This document shows positions 49,682 through 58,890 of a stretch of 64,000 nucleotides of DNA, piece after piece. The stretch's first letter is position 1. Each line of letters opens with the position of its first letter. The notes beneath the pieces were generated by a model, which did not search any database, had not been told where the DNA came from, and saw only the letters and a program-made list of their open reading frames with translations. The translations under genes and the position numbers were made by a program. Source of the DNA: Thiorhodovibrio litoralis (GTDB lineage Bacteria > Pseudomonadota > Gammaproteobacteria > Chromatiales > Chromatiaceae); assembly GCF_033954455.1 (NCBI RefSeq), contig NZ_CP121473.1, positions 682,001-746,000 of the forward strand. Reading direction: 5' to 3'.

Positions 49682-50968
49682 ATGCCGCGCATCGTCTCCC
49701 TTCTGCTGCTTTGCCTCCTAAGCCTCCCGGCCCAGGCGCGTCTGACCATCGAGATCACTGGCGGCGTCGAGGGCGCGCAACCCATCGCCGTGGTGCCCTT
49801 CGGCCAGGTCGAGGGTACCGTGCCCGGTGTCGACATCGCCAGCGTCATCGCCGCCGACCTTGCCCGCACCGGGCGCTTCAAGCCCATGCCGACGCGCGAG
49901 ATGCTGATGACGCCGCATCGCGCGGAGGAGGTCGACTTCCGTGAATGGGAGCTGTTGGCCACCAACAATTTGGTGATTGGCGAGGTCAGCCAGGCCGCGA
50001 GCGGCGGCTATCGTGTCGACTACAGCCTGTACGATGTCTTCGGCGGCAAGAAACTGCTCGGCAGCAGCCTGCAGAGCAGCGAGCAGGGGCTGCGCCTGAC
50101 CGCGCACCGCATCGCCGATGCCATCTACGAAAAACTCACCGGCGACCGGGGCGTCTTCTCCACCCGCATCGCCTATGTCACCTCCACCGGGCGCGGCACC
50201 TCGAGCGAGCGTGTCACCCTGCGCGTCGCCGATGCCGACGGCTTCAACCCCCAGACCATCGTCGACTCGCCCGACCCCATCATGTCACCCGCCTGGTCGC
50301 CGGACGGACGCAAGCTCGCCTATGTCTCCTTTGAGAACCGCCGCTCATCGATCTATGTCCAGGAGCTGGCCAGCGGCCGCCGCGACAAGATCGCCAGCTA
50401 TCCAGGCATCAATGGCTCACCGGCCTTCTCCCCGGATGGCAGCCGCATGGCCATGACGCTGTCGAAGGACGGCAATCCGGATGTTTATGTCATGAACCTT
50501 GCCAGCCGCCAACTCACGCGCCTGACCGACCACTACGCCATCGACACCGAGCCAGCCTGGTCCCCGGACGGCGGCACCATCTACTTCACCAGTGACCGCG
50601 GAGGCCAGCCGCAGATCTATCGTGTCTCCGCCAGCGGTGGTGCGGCCGAGCGGGTCAGCTTTGAAGGTGACTACAACGCCGCCGCCCAAGTCGCGCCCAA
50701 TGGTCGCTCCCTGGCACTGGTCACCCGCACGGGTGGCAGCTTCCGTATCGCGGTCGATCAGCTTGGCGGCGGCCGTCGTCTGCTGAGCAACGGGCCCCTG
50801 GATGAATCCCCCAGTTTCGCGCCCAATGGGAGCATGGTAATTTATGCCTCTCAGAACAACGGCCGCGGGGTGCTCGCCGTGGCCCCCATCGCCGGCGGCT
50901 CTGGCCAGCGCCTCACGCAAGACGCGGGTGAGGTGCGCGAGCCGGCCTGGTCACCTTTCCTGCGCTGA
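49682..50968 (+). CDS. tolB: Tol-Pal system periplasmic protein TolB
   Basis: A 428-residue periplasmic protein: signal peptide (about 1-19), N-terminal D1 domain (RLTIEITGGVEGAQPIAVVPF...) and a six-bladed beta-propeller with recurring SPAWSPDGRKLAYVS-type motifs. It starts 12 bases after tolA. Confidence 0.97.
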   Translation: MPRIVSLLLLCLLSLPAQARLTIEITGGVEGAQPIAVVPFGQVEGTVPGVDIASVIAADLARTGRFKPMPTREMLMTPHRAEEVDFREWELLATNNLVIGEVSQAASGGYRVDYSLYDVFGGKKLLGSSLQSSEQGLRLTAHRIADAIYEKLTGDRGVFSTRIAYVTSTGRGTSSERVTLRVADADGFNPQTIVDSPDPIMSPAWSPDGRKLAYVSFENRRSSIYVQELASGRRDKIASYPGINGSPAFSPDGSRMAMTLSKDGNPDVYVMNLASRQLTRLTDHYAIDTEPAWSPDGGTIYFTSDRGGQPQIYRVSASGGAAERVSFEGDYNAAAQVAPNGRSLALVTRTGGSFRIAVDQLGGGRRLLSNGPLDESPSFAPNGSMVIYASQNNGRGVLAVAPIAGGSGQRLTQDAGEVREPAWSPFLR

Positions 50969-51029
50969 CACGCGCCCCTTGTCTGCCCGGCTGATCCACC
51001 CGGCGCCTTATCACCAACCGGAGTAATGC

Positions 51030-51545
51030 GTGAATAAACCGCTGATTGGCTTGCTAGCCAGCTTGCTGCTGACCCCTTTACTCAGCGGCTGTCCCTCGAC
51101 GCCGACGCAGCCCGATACCGGGCTAACTGGCGCGGAGCTTGATGCCATGGGCCGCGGGGCCTCAACCTCGGGCATCAATGACCGCCGCGGCTCGCCGCTG
51201 GATGATCCATCGAGCCCCTTGTATCAACGTGTCATTTATTTTTCCTACGACGCCGCGGCCGTCGATCCAAAATACGCCAATCTGCTGCGCGCGCACGCGG
51301 ACTACCTCGCTCGCAATGGCGATGCCTCCGTGGTGCTGGAAGGGCACACCGACGAGCGCGGCACGCGCGAATACAACCTCGCCTTGGGTGAGCGTCGTGC
51401 CGAGGCGGTGCGCAGCTTCTTGATGGCCGAGGGCGTGCCGGCGCAGAAAATTCGCACCCTCAGCTACGGTGAGGAACGCCCGGCGGAAATCGGCAGTGGC
51501 GATCGTGCCTATTCGCTGTCGCGGCGCGTTGAGTTGGTCTACTAA
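51030..51545 (+). CDS. pal: Peptidoglycan-associated lipoprotein Pal
   Basis: A 171-residue outer-membrane lipoprotein. The lipobox LLSGC is at about residues 18-22, and the OmpA-like domain (VYFSYDAAAVDPKY..., EGHTDERGTREYNLALGERRAEAVRSFL) binds diaminopimelate in peptidoglycan. The start codon is GTG at 51030 with CCGGAG upstream. Confidence 0.97.
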   Translation: MNKPLIGLLASLLLTPLLSGCPSTPTQPDTGLTGAELDAMGRGASTSGINDRRGSPLDDPSSPLYQRVIYFSYDAAAVDPKYANLLRAHADYLARNGDASVVLEGHTDERGTREYNLALGERRAEAVRSFLMAEGVPAQKIRTLSYGEERPAEIGSGDRAYSLSRRVELVY

Positions 51546-51654
51546 GACGGCGGCGAGCGTTTCTAAACAACCCGGCATTGCGATCCAAAGACCGAACGAT
51601 GATCTGGAATCGCGATATCCTGATCACAGGCGAGCAGACTAAGGGAGCAGGATC

Positions 51655-52572
51655 ATGAGCCTTCACGCCTTGGGACGATTGGGCATCTTCGCCCTGTGCG
51701 CGCTGGTTAGCAGCGGAGTCAGCGCCGACCCGCAGCTTGAGGCGCGGGTTGCCAAGCTTGAGCGCATGGTCAGCGACCAGCGACAGTCTGATCTGCTGCT
51801 ACAGATTCAGCAGCTCCAGAAGGAAGTCCAGGACCTGCGCGGCATGGTCGAAAAGCAGCAGTTTCTGCTCCGCCAGCAAGAGCGCGGAAAAGAGCAGCTG
51901 CAAGGTCCCGGGTCGGGCCAAATCCCCGACAGCAATAACGCTCTCCTGGAGCGCGCAGTACCCGGGCAGCGGCTGTCACCCTCTCCCTCAGGCCTGCCAC
52001 CGGCACCCGGTTTGCCAGCCCGGCCGTCCCTGTCGGATGGGCCGACTGGATTATCGGACCCGATGAACCAGCTCGGGCTGGGGGCAACTCCAGGCGCCGG
52101 CACGCAACTGCAATTGACACCCGAGGACACCGTGCTGCCGGCGCTCCCCGCGCCGGAAACCCAGAATGCCGGCGAGCGCGACGCGTATCGCCAAGCCTTT
52201 GAGCATCTCAAGGAACGCAACTACGAGGCGGCCCGCGTGGCCTTCGAGGGACTGTTGACACAGTATCCGCGCGGTGATTTTGCCGACAACAGTCTCTATT
52301 GGCTGGGCGAGATCAGCTACCAGGACAAGGATTATCCCGAAGCGCGCGCGTCTTTCGAACAGCTGATTCAGGACTACCCCTCCAGTCCCAAGGTGCCAGG
52401 TGCGATGCTGAAACTCGGCTATCTCGACTCGGACCTGGGAAACATCGAGCAGGCGCGCATCATGCTGCAAGCCGTTGTGCGTCGATTCCCAGATACCGCC
52501 GAAGGCCGCCTCGCCGCCAAACGCCTGTCAGAGATAACCCAGCTTGGCGCGCCCGGAGTGAGCGGACGCTGA
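51655..52572 (+). CDS. cpoB: Cell division coordinator CpoB (YbgF)
   Basis: A 305-residue periplasmic protein and last gene of the Tol-Pal cluster. A signal peptide precedes an N-terminal coiled coil (LEARVAKLERMVSDQRQSDLLLQIQQLQKEV), a long proline/glycine-rich linker and three TPR repeats (DAYRQAFEHLKERNYEAARVAFEGLLTQYPRGDFADNSLYWLGE...). It links peptidoglycan synthesis to outer membrane constriction in E. coli. GGGAGCAGG precedes the start. Confidence 0.94.
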   Translation: MSLHALGRLGIFALCALVSSGVSADPQLEARVAKLERMVSDQRQSDLLLQIQQLQKEVQDLRGMVEKQQFLLRQQERGKEQLQGPGSGQIPDSNNALLERAVPGQRLSPSPSGLPPAPGLPARPSLSDGPTGLSDPMNQLGLGATPGAGTQLQLTPEDTVLPALPAPETQNAGERDAYRQAFEHLKERNYEAARVAFEGLLTQYPRGDFADNSLYWLGEISYQDKDYPEARASFEQLIQDYPSSPKVPGAMLKLGYLDSDLGNIEQARIMLQAVVRRFPDTAEGRLAAKRLSEITQLGAPGVSGR

Positions 52573-52612
52573 GACGAGGAACCGCTGCATGGGTGCTCAT
52601 CGCAATTAGACG

Positions 52613-52641
52613 ATGACAACCCGCAAGCGCAAGGTTAAAAT
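52613..52641 (+). promoter_or_regulatory. Candidate tRNA-Cys promoter
   Basis: ATGACA (five of six to consensus), 17 bases, TAAAAT. The tRNA begins 11 bases after the -10, so transcription would start almost at the mature 5' end. tRNA-Leu, 137 bases further, may be on the same transcript. Confidence 0.6.
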
Positions 52642-52651
52642 ACCCGATTCC

Positions 52652-52725
52652 GGCTGAGTGGCAGAGTGGTTATGCAGCGGCCTGCAAAGCCGTGTACCTC
52701 GGTTCGATTCCGGGCTCAGCCTCCA
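52652..52725 (+). tRNA. tRNA-Cys (anticodon GCA)
   Basis: A 74-base cloverleaf with acceptor stem GGCTGAG/CTCAGCC, anticodon loop CTGCAAA (GCA reads UGC/UGU), T loop TTCGATT, discriminator T (U73, a cysteine identity base) and encoded CCA. Confidence 0.96.
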
Positions 52726-52862
52726 TCATCGCTCCCAACGCTAAGCTGCAAAGGGCCGCAAGCGCGGACTCGCCATCGTGGCAAAACGCACAAAACGGCC
52801 TGCCCGCAGCCAGCCGCAATCCCACCGCTGCTACTCCAGCAGACTCGCCCCACCCCACTCCT

Positions 52863-52947
52863 GCCCGGGTGGCGGAATTGGTAGACGCAAGGGACTTAAA
52901 ATCCCTCGGCTTTTGCTGTGCGGGTTCGAGTCCCGCCCCGGGCACCA
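52863..52947 (+). tRNA. tRNA-Leu (anticodon TAA)
   Basis: An 85-base class II tRNA with acceptor stem GCCCGGG/CCCGGGC, anticodon loop CTTAAAA (TAA reads UUA/UUG), a long variable arm (CGGCTTTTGCTGTG region), T loop TTCGAGT and encoded ACCA. It borders a stretch of decayed genes. Confidence 0.96.
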
Positions 52948-53491
52948 CTTCAGAATCAATCGCTTAGGCGATACCGGCCGGAAGAGGCTCTGGGCGCTCG
53001 CGCTATCTGAGCCCAATCTGAGCCCACAACCCTAAAAAACCGGTCTATACTGGTCCAGCGCCGACCAAGCCCGCGATGCGAGCAGGAAGCCGCCAGCGCG
53101 ATCCTTAGCCGGCTGCGCTTAAGTGCCCGGACAGGCTGGCCAGTGCCGGGATGATGCTCATGCTGATGAGAAAGGATGTGCCCAGCGCGAGAATTGCCGC
53201 CGTGGCGATCGGCCCCGATAAAGCCCCCGGCATGGTCACCGTCTGTCCCGCATAACAGGCGATGCAGTCGCGCAGTGCTTGCCTCCATCGGGCAATTTTC
53301 CCTTCAAACGTGTGCTTCGGTCTCCTGAAGCTAGCGGTCTATATCCCGAAACAATTCCAGCACCTGCTCATAGGTGATACTCATCTCAAGCCACCTCGAA
53401 ATCGTTGAAAATACAATGAGTTTAGGTGTCAAGTCTCGAACGGTAAGGGCGTTTCACAAAAGGGGCTGACCGTCGCGCGCAAGATCGGCTG
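52948..53491. other. Accessory gap after tRNA-Leu with gene remnants
   Basis: 544 bases without an intact gene. Just past the tRNA the 11-base ATCTGAGCCCA occurs twice in a row (about 53004-53024). On the minus strand at about 53389-53310 lies a broken coiled-coil gene. A hydrophobic reading frame without a good start (about 53297-53100 minus, ending ISMSIIPALASLSGHLSAAG) is also visible and may be another fragment. I find no integrase or copy of the tRNA 3' end. Confidence 0.5.
53305..53389 (-). pseudogene. Remnant of an ETDR-type coiled-coil protein
   Basis: An ATG with a purine-rich upstream context opens MSITYEQVLELFRDIDR, then a TAG stop, after which the same frame goes on LQETEAHV before a second stop. 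The pattern LFRETDRxLQETE is that of DUF3782-like coiled-coil proteins abundant in phototrophic proteobacteria and cyanobacteria. Only the first 25 or so codons survive. Family link is by eye. Confidence 0.5.
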
Positions 53492-53636
53492 TTATCCGTG
53501 CGCGGCTTCCGACAAAACCTGCGCCGCCCACTGATTGATGCTCGTGCCCGCCACCTCAGCAGCGACCGCTACCGCCGCATGGACATCGGGATCGACCCGT
53601 AGCAGCAATTTTCCCGAATAGGGTTTCTGCGCCGAC
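53492..53636 (-). pseudogene. 3' fragment of a hicB-type antitoxin gene
   Basis: About 45 C-terminal codons read KPYSGKLLLRVDPDVHAAVAVAAEVAGTSINQWAAQVL, the ribbon-helix-helix end of HicB-family antitoxins. The N-terminal part and any hicA partner are missing. The preceding frame belongs to a different gene (EamA-type fragment), so the two remnants are fused out of frame at about 53630. Confidence 0.65.
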
Positions 53637-53808
53637 CGGTAACCCACAAAAGCCCCCAGAGCATCAGCGCGCCAGAGGTCAAGCGCAGGCTGGTGAAGCT
53701 GGCGGGATCGGTCCCGGTATCCCGCAAGGCCGCCCGACATAGCCAGGAATTCGCCGCTAGCGGAATCATGGCGAAGGCTGTCAGCGCAATCAGGCGACCT
53801 TTCGACAC
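53630..53808 (-). pseudogene. 5' fragment of an EamA/DMT-family transporter gene
   Basis: Starting at GTG 53808, directly after the prpD stop, the frame reads SKGRLIALTAFAMIPLAANSWLCRAALRDTGTDPASFTSLRLTSGALMLWGLLW, the first two membrane helices of a drug/metabolite transporter (normally about 290 residues). It is cut at about residue 60 by the hicB fragment. It cannot make a working transporter. Confidence 0.65.
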
Positions 53809-55257
53809 TTAGATCAGAAGCAGGTCGACGAATGCTGGCACTGGCGTTGCGAGCAATGCCGCCTCATCCTGGCACAGCGCTGCGATGCGCTCGGCTTGCC
53901 GGCGCGGAAAGCGGGTGCGCAGGGCGGCTGAGAATTTCTTCTCGAGCACCGGAATCCCTTCGGCGCGGCGGCGGCGATGGCCGATGGGGTATTCCACCTC
54001 CACCTTCTCGGTTGAGCTGCCGTCGCTGAAGAAGACCTGCACCGCGTTGGCGATGGAGCGCTTGTCCGCGTCGAGATATTCGGCGGTGTAGCGCGGATCT
54101 TCGCGCACCTGCATTTTTCCGCGAAGCTCATCGATGCGCGGGTCGAGCGCCACGGCGTCTTCGTAGTCTTCGGCCGTCAGGCGGCCGAACAGCAGCGGCA
54201 CTGCCACCATGTATTGCAAACAGTGGTCGCGGTCGGCCGGATTATGCAGTGGGCCGTCCTTGCTGATGATGCGAATGGCGCTTTCCTGCGTGGTCAGCTC
54301 GATGCGTTCGATCTGATCAATGCGATCGCGCACCTGGCTGTGCAGTTCCATGGCGCATTCCACGGCTGTTTGGGCATGGAATTCGGCCGGGAAGCTTAGC
54401 TTGAAGAGCACATGTTCCATCACATAGCTGCCATAGTCACGCGAGCGGCTCAGTGGCTCCCCTTTGAACAGCACGTCCTGGAAACCCCAGCCTTTGGCGG
54501 TGAGTGCCGAGGGCAGCCCCATCTCGCCCTTGGCGACCATCATGGCCAGGCGCAGACCGCGCGAACTGGCATCGCCAGCGGCCCAGGATTTGCGCGAGCC
54601 GGTGTTGGGCGCGTGGCGGTAGGTGCGCAGGGACTGGCCGTCGATCCACGCGTGGCTCAGCACATCGATGATCTGGTCCTTGTCGAGGCCCAGCATGCGC
54701 GCGGCCACGCCGGCGGAGGCGACCTTGACCAGCAGGACGTGATCGAGTCCGACGCGGTTGAAGCTGTTCTCCAGCGCCAGCACGCCCTGGATTTCATGCG
54801 CTCGGATCATGGCATCGAGGATGTCGGCGACCGTCAGCAGTGCTTCACCGCGCGCTAGGGCTTGGCGTGACAGGAAATCCGCCAGGGCGAGGATAGCGCC
54901 GAGATTATCAGACGGATGGCCCCACTCGGCTGCCAGCCAGGTGTCGTTGAAATCGAGCCAGCGCACCATGGCGCCGATGTCGAAGGCGGCCTTGATCGGG
55001 TCGAGGCAATGAGGTGTGCCGGGTACTCGCGAGCCATTTGGCACCAGGGTGCCGGGCACGAAGGGGCCGAGGTGCTTGGTGCACTCGGGGTATTGCAGCG
55101 CCAGCATGGCGCAGCCGAGCGAGTCCATCAGGCAATGGCGCGCGGTGGTCTGGGCCTCGACGGAGTTAATAGTGGTGTCACAGAGGTAGTCAGCGATGGC
55201 GACCAGCTCCGGGTCGGGATCAGGGCGCAGGTTGGTGTCGGCGGTGTGAGAGCTCAT
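53809..55257 (-). CDS. prpD: 2-methylcitrate dehydratase PrpD
   Basis: A 482-residue iron-independent dehydratase of the methylcitrate cycle, which converts 2-methylcitrate to 2-methyl-cis-aconitate. The MmgE/PrpD fold is shown by [47 protein letters not shown] and [20 protein letters not shown]. It is the last gene of the prpR-prpB-prpC-prpD series; a palindromic element lies between it and prpC. Confidence 0.94.
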   Translation of the reverse strand: MSSHTADTNLRPDPDPELVAIADYLCDTTINSVEAQTTARHCLMDSLGCAMLALQYPECTKHLGPFVPGTLVPNGSRVPGTPHCLDPIKAAFDIGAMVRWLDFNDTWLAAEWGHPSDNLGAILALADFLSRQALARGEALLTVADILDAMIRAHEIQGVLALENSFNRVGLDHVLLVKVASAGVAARMLGLDKDQIIDVLSHAWIDGQSLRTYRHAPNTGSRKSWAAGDASSRGLRLAMMVAKGEMGLPSALTAKGWGFQDVLFKGEPLSRSRDYGSYVMEHVLFKLSFPAEFHAQTAVECAMELHSQVRDRIDQIERIELTTQESAIRIISKDGPLHNPADRDHCLQYMVAVPLLFGRLTAEDYEDAVALDPRIDELRGKMQVREDPRYTAEYLDADKRSIANAVQVFFSDGSSTEKVEVEYPIGHRRRRAEGIPVLEKKFSAALRTRFPRRQAERIAALCQDEAALLATPVPAFVDLLLI

Positions 55258-55310
55258 AGGGAAGTGGTTAGTCGTGTGTTGTTGTTTGGAGCAGCATAGG
55301 CTCTTGGCTC

Positions 55311-55417
55311 GTTTTGGGCCGAGTAACGGTCGCGGGGGACGCCGTGAATACCTCCCTGTAGGCTTCCCGGCGGCGTCCTGCCGCCGAGACCCCCGCGCCC
55401 GTTACCCGGCCCAAAAC
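55311..55417. repeat. Palindromic intergenic element, full copy A
   Basis: Outer inverted repeats of 28 bases (55311-55338 and 55390-55417) differ at two positions and start GTTTTGGGCC. Inside lies a second hairpin (CGGCGGC/GCCGCCG around GTCCT). Copy B at 63182-63299 is in the opposite orientation and shares arms and core. No coding capacity. It sits between prpC and prpD. Confidence 0.85.
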
Positions 55418-55499
55418 CCAAAGCACCTCTGTGATCGTTCTAGTGATCCAGGCGCGAGGGCGGATGGCGGTGATGGATTTCGCCGCTAGCGGTTTACGT

Positions 55500-56654
55500 T
55501 TAGCGCTGATCCATCGGCACCCAGGAGCGATTCTCCGGGCCGACGTAATTGGCACTCGGGCGAATGATCTTGGCATCCTCGCGTTGCTCGATCACATGGG
55601 CGATCCAGCCGGTGGTGCGGGAGATGACGAAAATCGGCGTGAACAGCGCCGTGGGCACGCCCATCTGGTGGTAGGAGACGGCCGAGAACCAGTCGAGATT
55701 GGGGAACATCTTTTTCGCGTCCCACATGACCGACTCCAGCCGCTCGGCGACCTCGAACATGCGCATGGCGCCGTTGTCCTCGCTCAAGCGCCGGGCGACG
55801 GCCTTGATGATCTGATTGCGCGGGTCGCCGGTGGTGTAGACCGGATGGCCGAAGCCGATGATGATCTCCTTGCGCCCGATGCGCTCAAGGATGTCCGCTT
55901 CGGCCTCATCGGCGCTGACATAGCGGCTCTGGATCTCGCAGGCGGCCTCATTGGCGCCGCCGTGCTTGGGGCCGCGCAGCGCGCCAATGGCGCCGCTGAT
56001 GGCGGAGTAGACATCGGCATTGGTGCCGGCGATGACGCGCGCGGCGAAGGTGGACGCGTTGAGCTCATGCTCGGCATAGAGAATCAGCGAGCAGTGCATG
56101 GAGCTGACCCAGGTTGGCGAGGGACGCTCGCCGTGGAGCAGATGCAGCAGGTGGCCGCCGATGGAATCATCGTCGGTTTCGACCTCAATGCGCTTGCCAT
56201 TGTGCGCGAAGTGGTACCAGTAAAGCAGCATGGAACCAAAGCTGGCCAGCAGCCGATCGCCGATGTCGCGCGTGGCAGCGGCCGGCATGCTGTCCTTCTC
56301 CGGCTCAAGCGTGCCGAGGATGGAGCAGCCGGTGCGCAGCACGTCCATCGGGTGCGCGGATGGCGGCAGGTGCTCGAGCGCGGTCTTGAGCGCCGCCGGC
56401 AGTCCGCGCAGGCTTTTCAGTTTGCGCTTGTAGGCCGACAATTCGGCTGCGGTCGGCAGGCGGCCGTGAATTAGCAGATGGGCAATTTCCTCGAACTCGG
56501 CCTTGTCGGCAAAGTCGAGGATGTCGAAGCCGCGGTAGTGCAGGTCGTTGCCCGTGCGCCCGACGGTGCAGATGGCGGTGTTGCCGGCGACGGTGCCGGA
56601 CAGGGCGACGGATTTCTTTGGTTTAGGTGTGGTGGTCGCGTGGCTGTCAGTCAT
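55500..56654 (-). CDS. prpC: 2-methylcitrate synthase
   Basis: A 384-residue citrate-synthase-family enzyme joining propionyl-CoA and oxaloacetate. [46 protein letters not shown] and [14 protein letters not shown] give the active-site residues, and the length and context with prpB and prpD favour the methylcitrate form over citrate synthase. It follows prpB after 152 bases. Confidence 0.93.
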   Translation of the reverse strand: MTDSHATTTPKPKKSVALSGTVAGNTAICTVGRTGNDLHYRGFDILDFADKAEFEEIAHLLIHGRLPTAAELSAYKRKLKSLRGLPAALKTALEHLPPSAHPMDVLRTGCSILGTLEPEKDSMPAAATRDIGDRLLASFGSMLLYWYHFAHNGKRIEVETDDDSIGGHLLHLLHGERPSPTWVSSMHCSLILYAEHELNASTFAARVIAGTNADVYSAISGAIGALRGPKHGGANEAACEIQSRYVSADEAEADILERIGRKEIIIGFGHPVYTTGDPRNQIIKAVARRLSEDNGAMRMFEVAERLESVMWDAKKMFPNLDWFSAVSYHQMGVPTALFTPIFVISRTTGWIAHVIEQREDAKIIRPSANYVGPENRSWVPMDQR

Positions 56655-56806
56655 GGTCGGCCGCTCCAGTGGTGAGTGAGGGAAGCCTGGGTTTTGTTAA
56701 TGGTTTTTTGATACGTTGCGGGCTTGATCCGCTTTCGTATCGATCTGTCACCGGCGCGATCTGTCAGGATTGGGCCGGTGATCACTCTATCGTTCAGGCT
56801 GGACGA

Positions 56807-57748
56807 TTAGAGGTTTTTCTCGCTATTCGCCTGATCAGCGAACAGTCGGTCAAGATGCTGCTCGGCGTCGTGATAGCCGAGGAATTCATACAGCTCCATG
56901 CGTGTCTGCATCAGCTCCACGACGCCTGCTTGGCTGCCCTGCTGGCGAATGGCGTGATAGACCTTGAGCGCGGCCTGATTCATCGCACGGAAGGCCGAGA
57001 GCGGATAGAGCGCTAGCGACACGCCGGCAATGGCCAGCTCAGAGGTGGTGAAAAGCGGGGTGGAGCCGAACTCGGTAATGTTTGCGAGCACTGGAATTCC
57101 GCTTGCATCGGCAAACCGCTGATAATGGTCGATATCGGTGACGGCTTCCGGAAAGAGTATGTCAGCACCGGCCTCGGCGCAGGCCTGGGCGCGCTCGACG
57201 GCAGAGTCCAGCCCTTCAACCGCCAGTGCATCGGTGCGCGCCATGATGACGAAATCTTGATCGCGCGCGTCCACCGCCGCCTTGATGCGGTCAACCATCT
57301 CGCCTAAGGGCACAATGGCCTTGCCGGGGCGGTGGCCGCAGCGCTTGGCGGCGACCTGATCCTCAATGTGACAACCGGCGGCGCCGGCACGGATCAGCTC
57401 GCGGATGGTGCGCTGAATGTTGAGTGCGCCGCCAAAGCCGGTATCGGCATCCACCAGCAGCGGTTTTTCGCTCGCATAGGTGATGCGGCGGGTGTCTTCC
57501 AGGACATTGTCCAGACTGGTGATGCCGAGATCAGGTAGCCCGTAGGAGGCTGCCGCCACGCCGCCGCCGGAGAGGTAAAGCGCGCGGAAGCCGAGATGCT
57601 CGGCCATGATGGCGTGATACGCATTCACGGCGCCGACAACCTGCAGCGGTTGTTCTTCGTTCACGGCGGCCCGCAGGCGGGCGCCCGGTGTCATCCTGGG
57701 TGTCATATCGGGCGTGTTCTGGCTGGTGGCCGAGGTGGATTGGCTCAT
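56807..57748 (-). CDS. prpB: 2-methylisocitrate lyase
   Basis: A 313-residue PEP-mutase/isocitrate-lyase family enzyme that splits 2-methylisocitrate into pyruvate and succinate. [47 protein letters not shown] and the catalytic loop [23 protein letters not shown] are intact. The ATG at 57748 overlaps the stop of the GntR regulator (ATGA), coupling it to the regulator. Confidence 0.94.
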   Translation of the reverse strand: MSQSTSATSQNTPDMTPRMTPGARLRAAVNEEQPLQVVGAVNAYHAIMAEHLGFRALYLSGGGVAAASYGLPDLGITSLDNVLEDTRRITYASEKPLLVDADTGFGGALNIQRTIRELIRAGAAGCHIEDQVAAKRCGHRPGKAIVPLGEMVDRIKAAVDARDQDFVIMARTDALAVEGLDSAVERAQACAEAGADILFPEAVTDIDHYQRFADASGIPVLANITEFGSTPLFTTSELAIAGVSLALYPLSAFRAMNQAALKVYHAIRQQGSQAGVVELMQTRMELYEFLGYHDAEQHLDRLFADQANSEKNL

Positions 57749-58455
57749 GCAACGGGCCTCATGGTTGGTTGGGCGGGGTGGCCCGTCATGCGCTGCTCGG
57801 CATGACGGCGCGAGGCGCGGATGTGTCGGCGCATCAGCCATTCGGCCAGCTCGCCATCGCGCTCGCCGATGGCATCGACGATCAAGCCGTGCTCCTTCAG
57901 GGCTCCGGTGGCGCGCTCGCTCTTCATGCCGAACTGGCAGCGGTACATCCGCGCGAGGTGATAAAGATCATCGCACAGAATCGCAATCAGGCGCCGGTTG
58001 CCGCTGCCATGCACGATGCGATAGTGAAAATCCCAGTCGCCCTCGGTCTGAAAATACGCCTGCCAGTGGTCGCGCTCGACGCTAGCGCGGTGGGCCTCCA
58101 GCAAGTTTTGCAGCTCGGCCACCTCCGCATCCGTCATCGCTTCTGCCGCCAGACGCGCGGCCAGACCCTCGAGCGATTCGCGCACCTGATAGAGCTCAAC
58201 TAGCTGCTCCACCCCAAGCGACACCACCCGCGCGCCGACATTGGCCCGGCGCTCCACCAGGTGGGTCGCCTCCAGCCGGCGCATCGCCTCGCGCAACGGC
58301 CCGCGGCTGATGGCGAAGCGCTCTGCCAGGACCGGCTCGCTCAGCTTGCTGTCGGGTGCGATCTCCCCCTCGACGATCGCACGGCGAATCTGCGCGAATA
58401 CTCGATCAGCGCGGGTGGCGCTGTCGGCGGACGATGAAGCGACGGCAGTCAGCAT
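57745..58455 (-). CDS. FadR-type GntR regulator of the methylcitrate operon
   Basis: A 236-residue repressor with an N-terminal winged helix ([46 protein letters not shown], about 18-63) and a C-terminal FCD effector domain (about 80-225: [15 protein letters not shown] supplies metal-binding residues). Its gene leads the prp series. Two palindromes of the TTGTnnACAA type flank the promoter upstream (58463-58536), which suggests self-control. A methylcitrate-type inducer is inferred from context; GntR-type PrpR regulators are known from other gammaproteobacteria. Confidence 0.9.
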   Translation of the reverse strand: MLTAVASSSADSATRADRVFAQIRRAIVEGEIAPDSKLSEPVLAERFAISRGPLREAMRRLEATHLVERRANVGARVVSLGVEQLVELYQVRESLEGLAARLAAEAMTDAEVAELQNLLEAHRASVERDHWQAYFQTEGDWDFHYRIVHGSGNRRLIAILCDDLYHLARMYRCQFGMKSERATGALKEHGLIVDAIGERDGELAEWLMRRHIRASRRHAEQRMTGHPAQPTMRPVA

Positions 58456-58462
58456 CGGCTAG

Positions 58463-58474
58463 ATTGTCGACAAT
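58463..58474. promoter_or_regulatory. Operator 1 for the GntR-type regulator
   Basis: ATTGTCGACAAT, a perfect 12-base palindrome of the FadR/GntR type, just downstream of the predicted transcription start of the prp operon, eight bases before the regulator start codon. Confidence 0.7.
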
Positions 58475-58489
58475 ATTTCATTCGAGAAA

Positions 58490-58518
58490 GCATAACCCTC
58501 AAAAAACGGAGGAGTCAA
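58490..58518 (-). promoter_or_regulatory. prp operon promoter
   Basis: On the minus strand TTGACT, 17 bases, TTATGC. It lies between two operator palindromes, 6 bases from one and 15 from the other, an arrangement expected for repression. Confidence 0.65.
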
Positions 58519-58524
58519 GCCGGG

Positions 58525-58536
58525 ATTGTCAACAAT
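58525..58536. promoter_or_regulatory. Operator 2 for the GntR-type regulator
   Basis: ATTGTCAACAAT, one base different from operator 1 and centred 62 bases from it, immediately upstream of the -35. The distance is near six helical turns, so one dimer pair could loop the promoter. Confidence 0.65.
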
Positions 58537-58890
58537 GCTGGGTGCAGTAAATCGGCAGCGAAGCTCGCGAAGTTCTCTTTAACCTAAAATGAGCGCATGG
58601 ATGTTTGTTCGCGGGCGGGCTGACGGTGAGGGCTGCTTGGGGCGGGCGGCCGCAAGGGCAACATGGAGTATAGTGAAGGAAATGACGGGGACTAGTCTGC
58701 TGCAGTCAGTCTGGCGGGTCTTTTGCAAACGGGATTGTGCAGCGATGGCGCTGATGGTGTGGGATGCCTCTGGCATGATGATGAATTGCATTGCTCGGGA
58801 TCTCGGATTGTTAGAACCATCGGCATCAAGACACTTGCGCGCGTTGCATTCTTGTGAAGACTTCATCGGCTTGCGTCACGTAGCGTCTGA

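Larger units (their letters stand above)
58456..58890. other. prp operon control region and unassigned stretch before the helicase gene
   Basis: 435 bases between divergent genes. 58463-58536 hold the prp promoter and operators. In 58540-58890 I see two overlapping short frames (one on each strand) with no family likeness or good start, and judge them non-coding. A TATAGT at about 58672 could be a -10 for the helicase gene but lacks a -35. Confidence 0.5.

Noticed and set aside
52948-53100. Prophage or island attachment site next to tRNA-Leu
   Set aside because: No second copy of the tRNA 3' end and no integrase within the window; the short direct repeat alone is not enough.
55431-56474. Plus-strand frame of over 340 codons opposite prpC
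   Set aside because: Antisense shadow of a clear citrate-synthase-family gene, and it begins inside the palindromic element flank.
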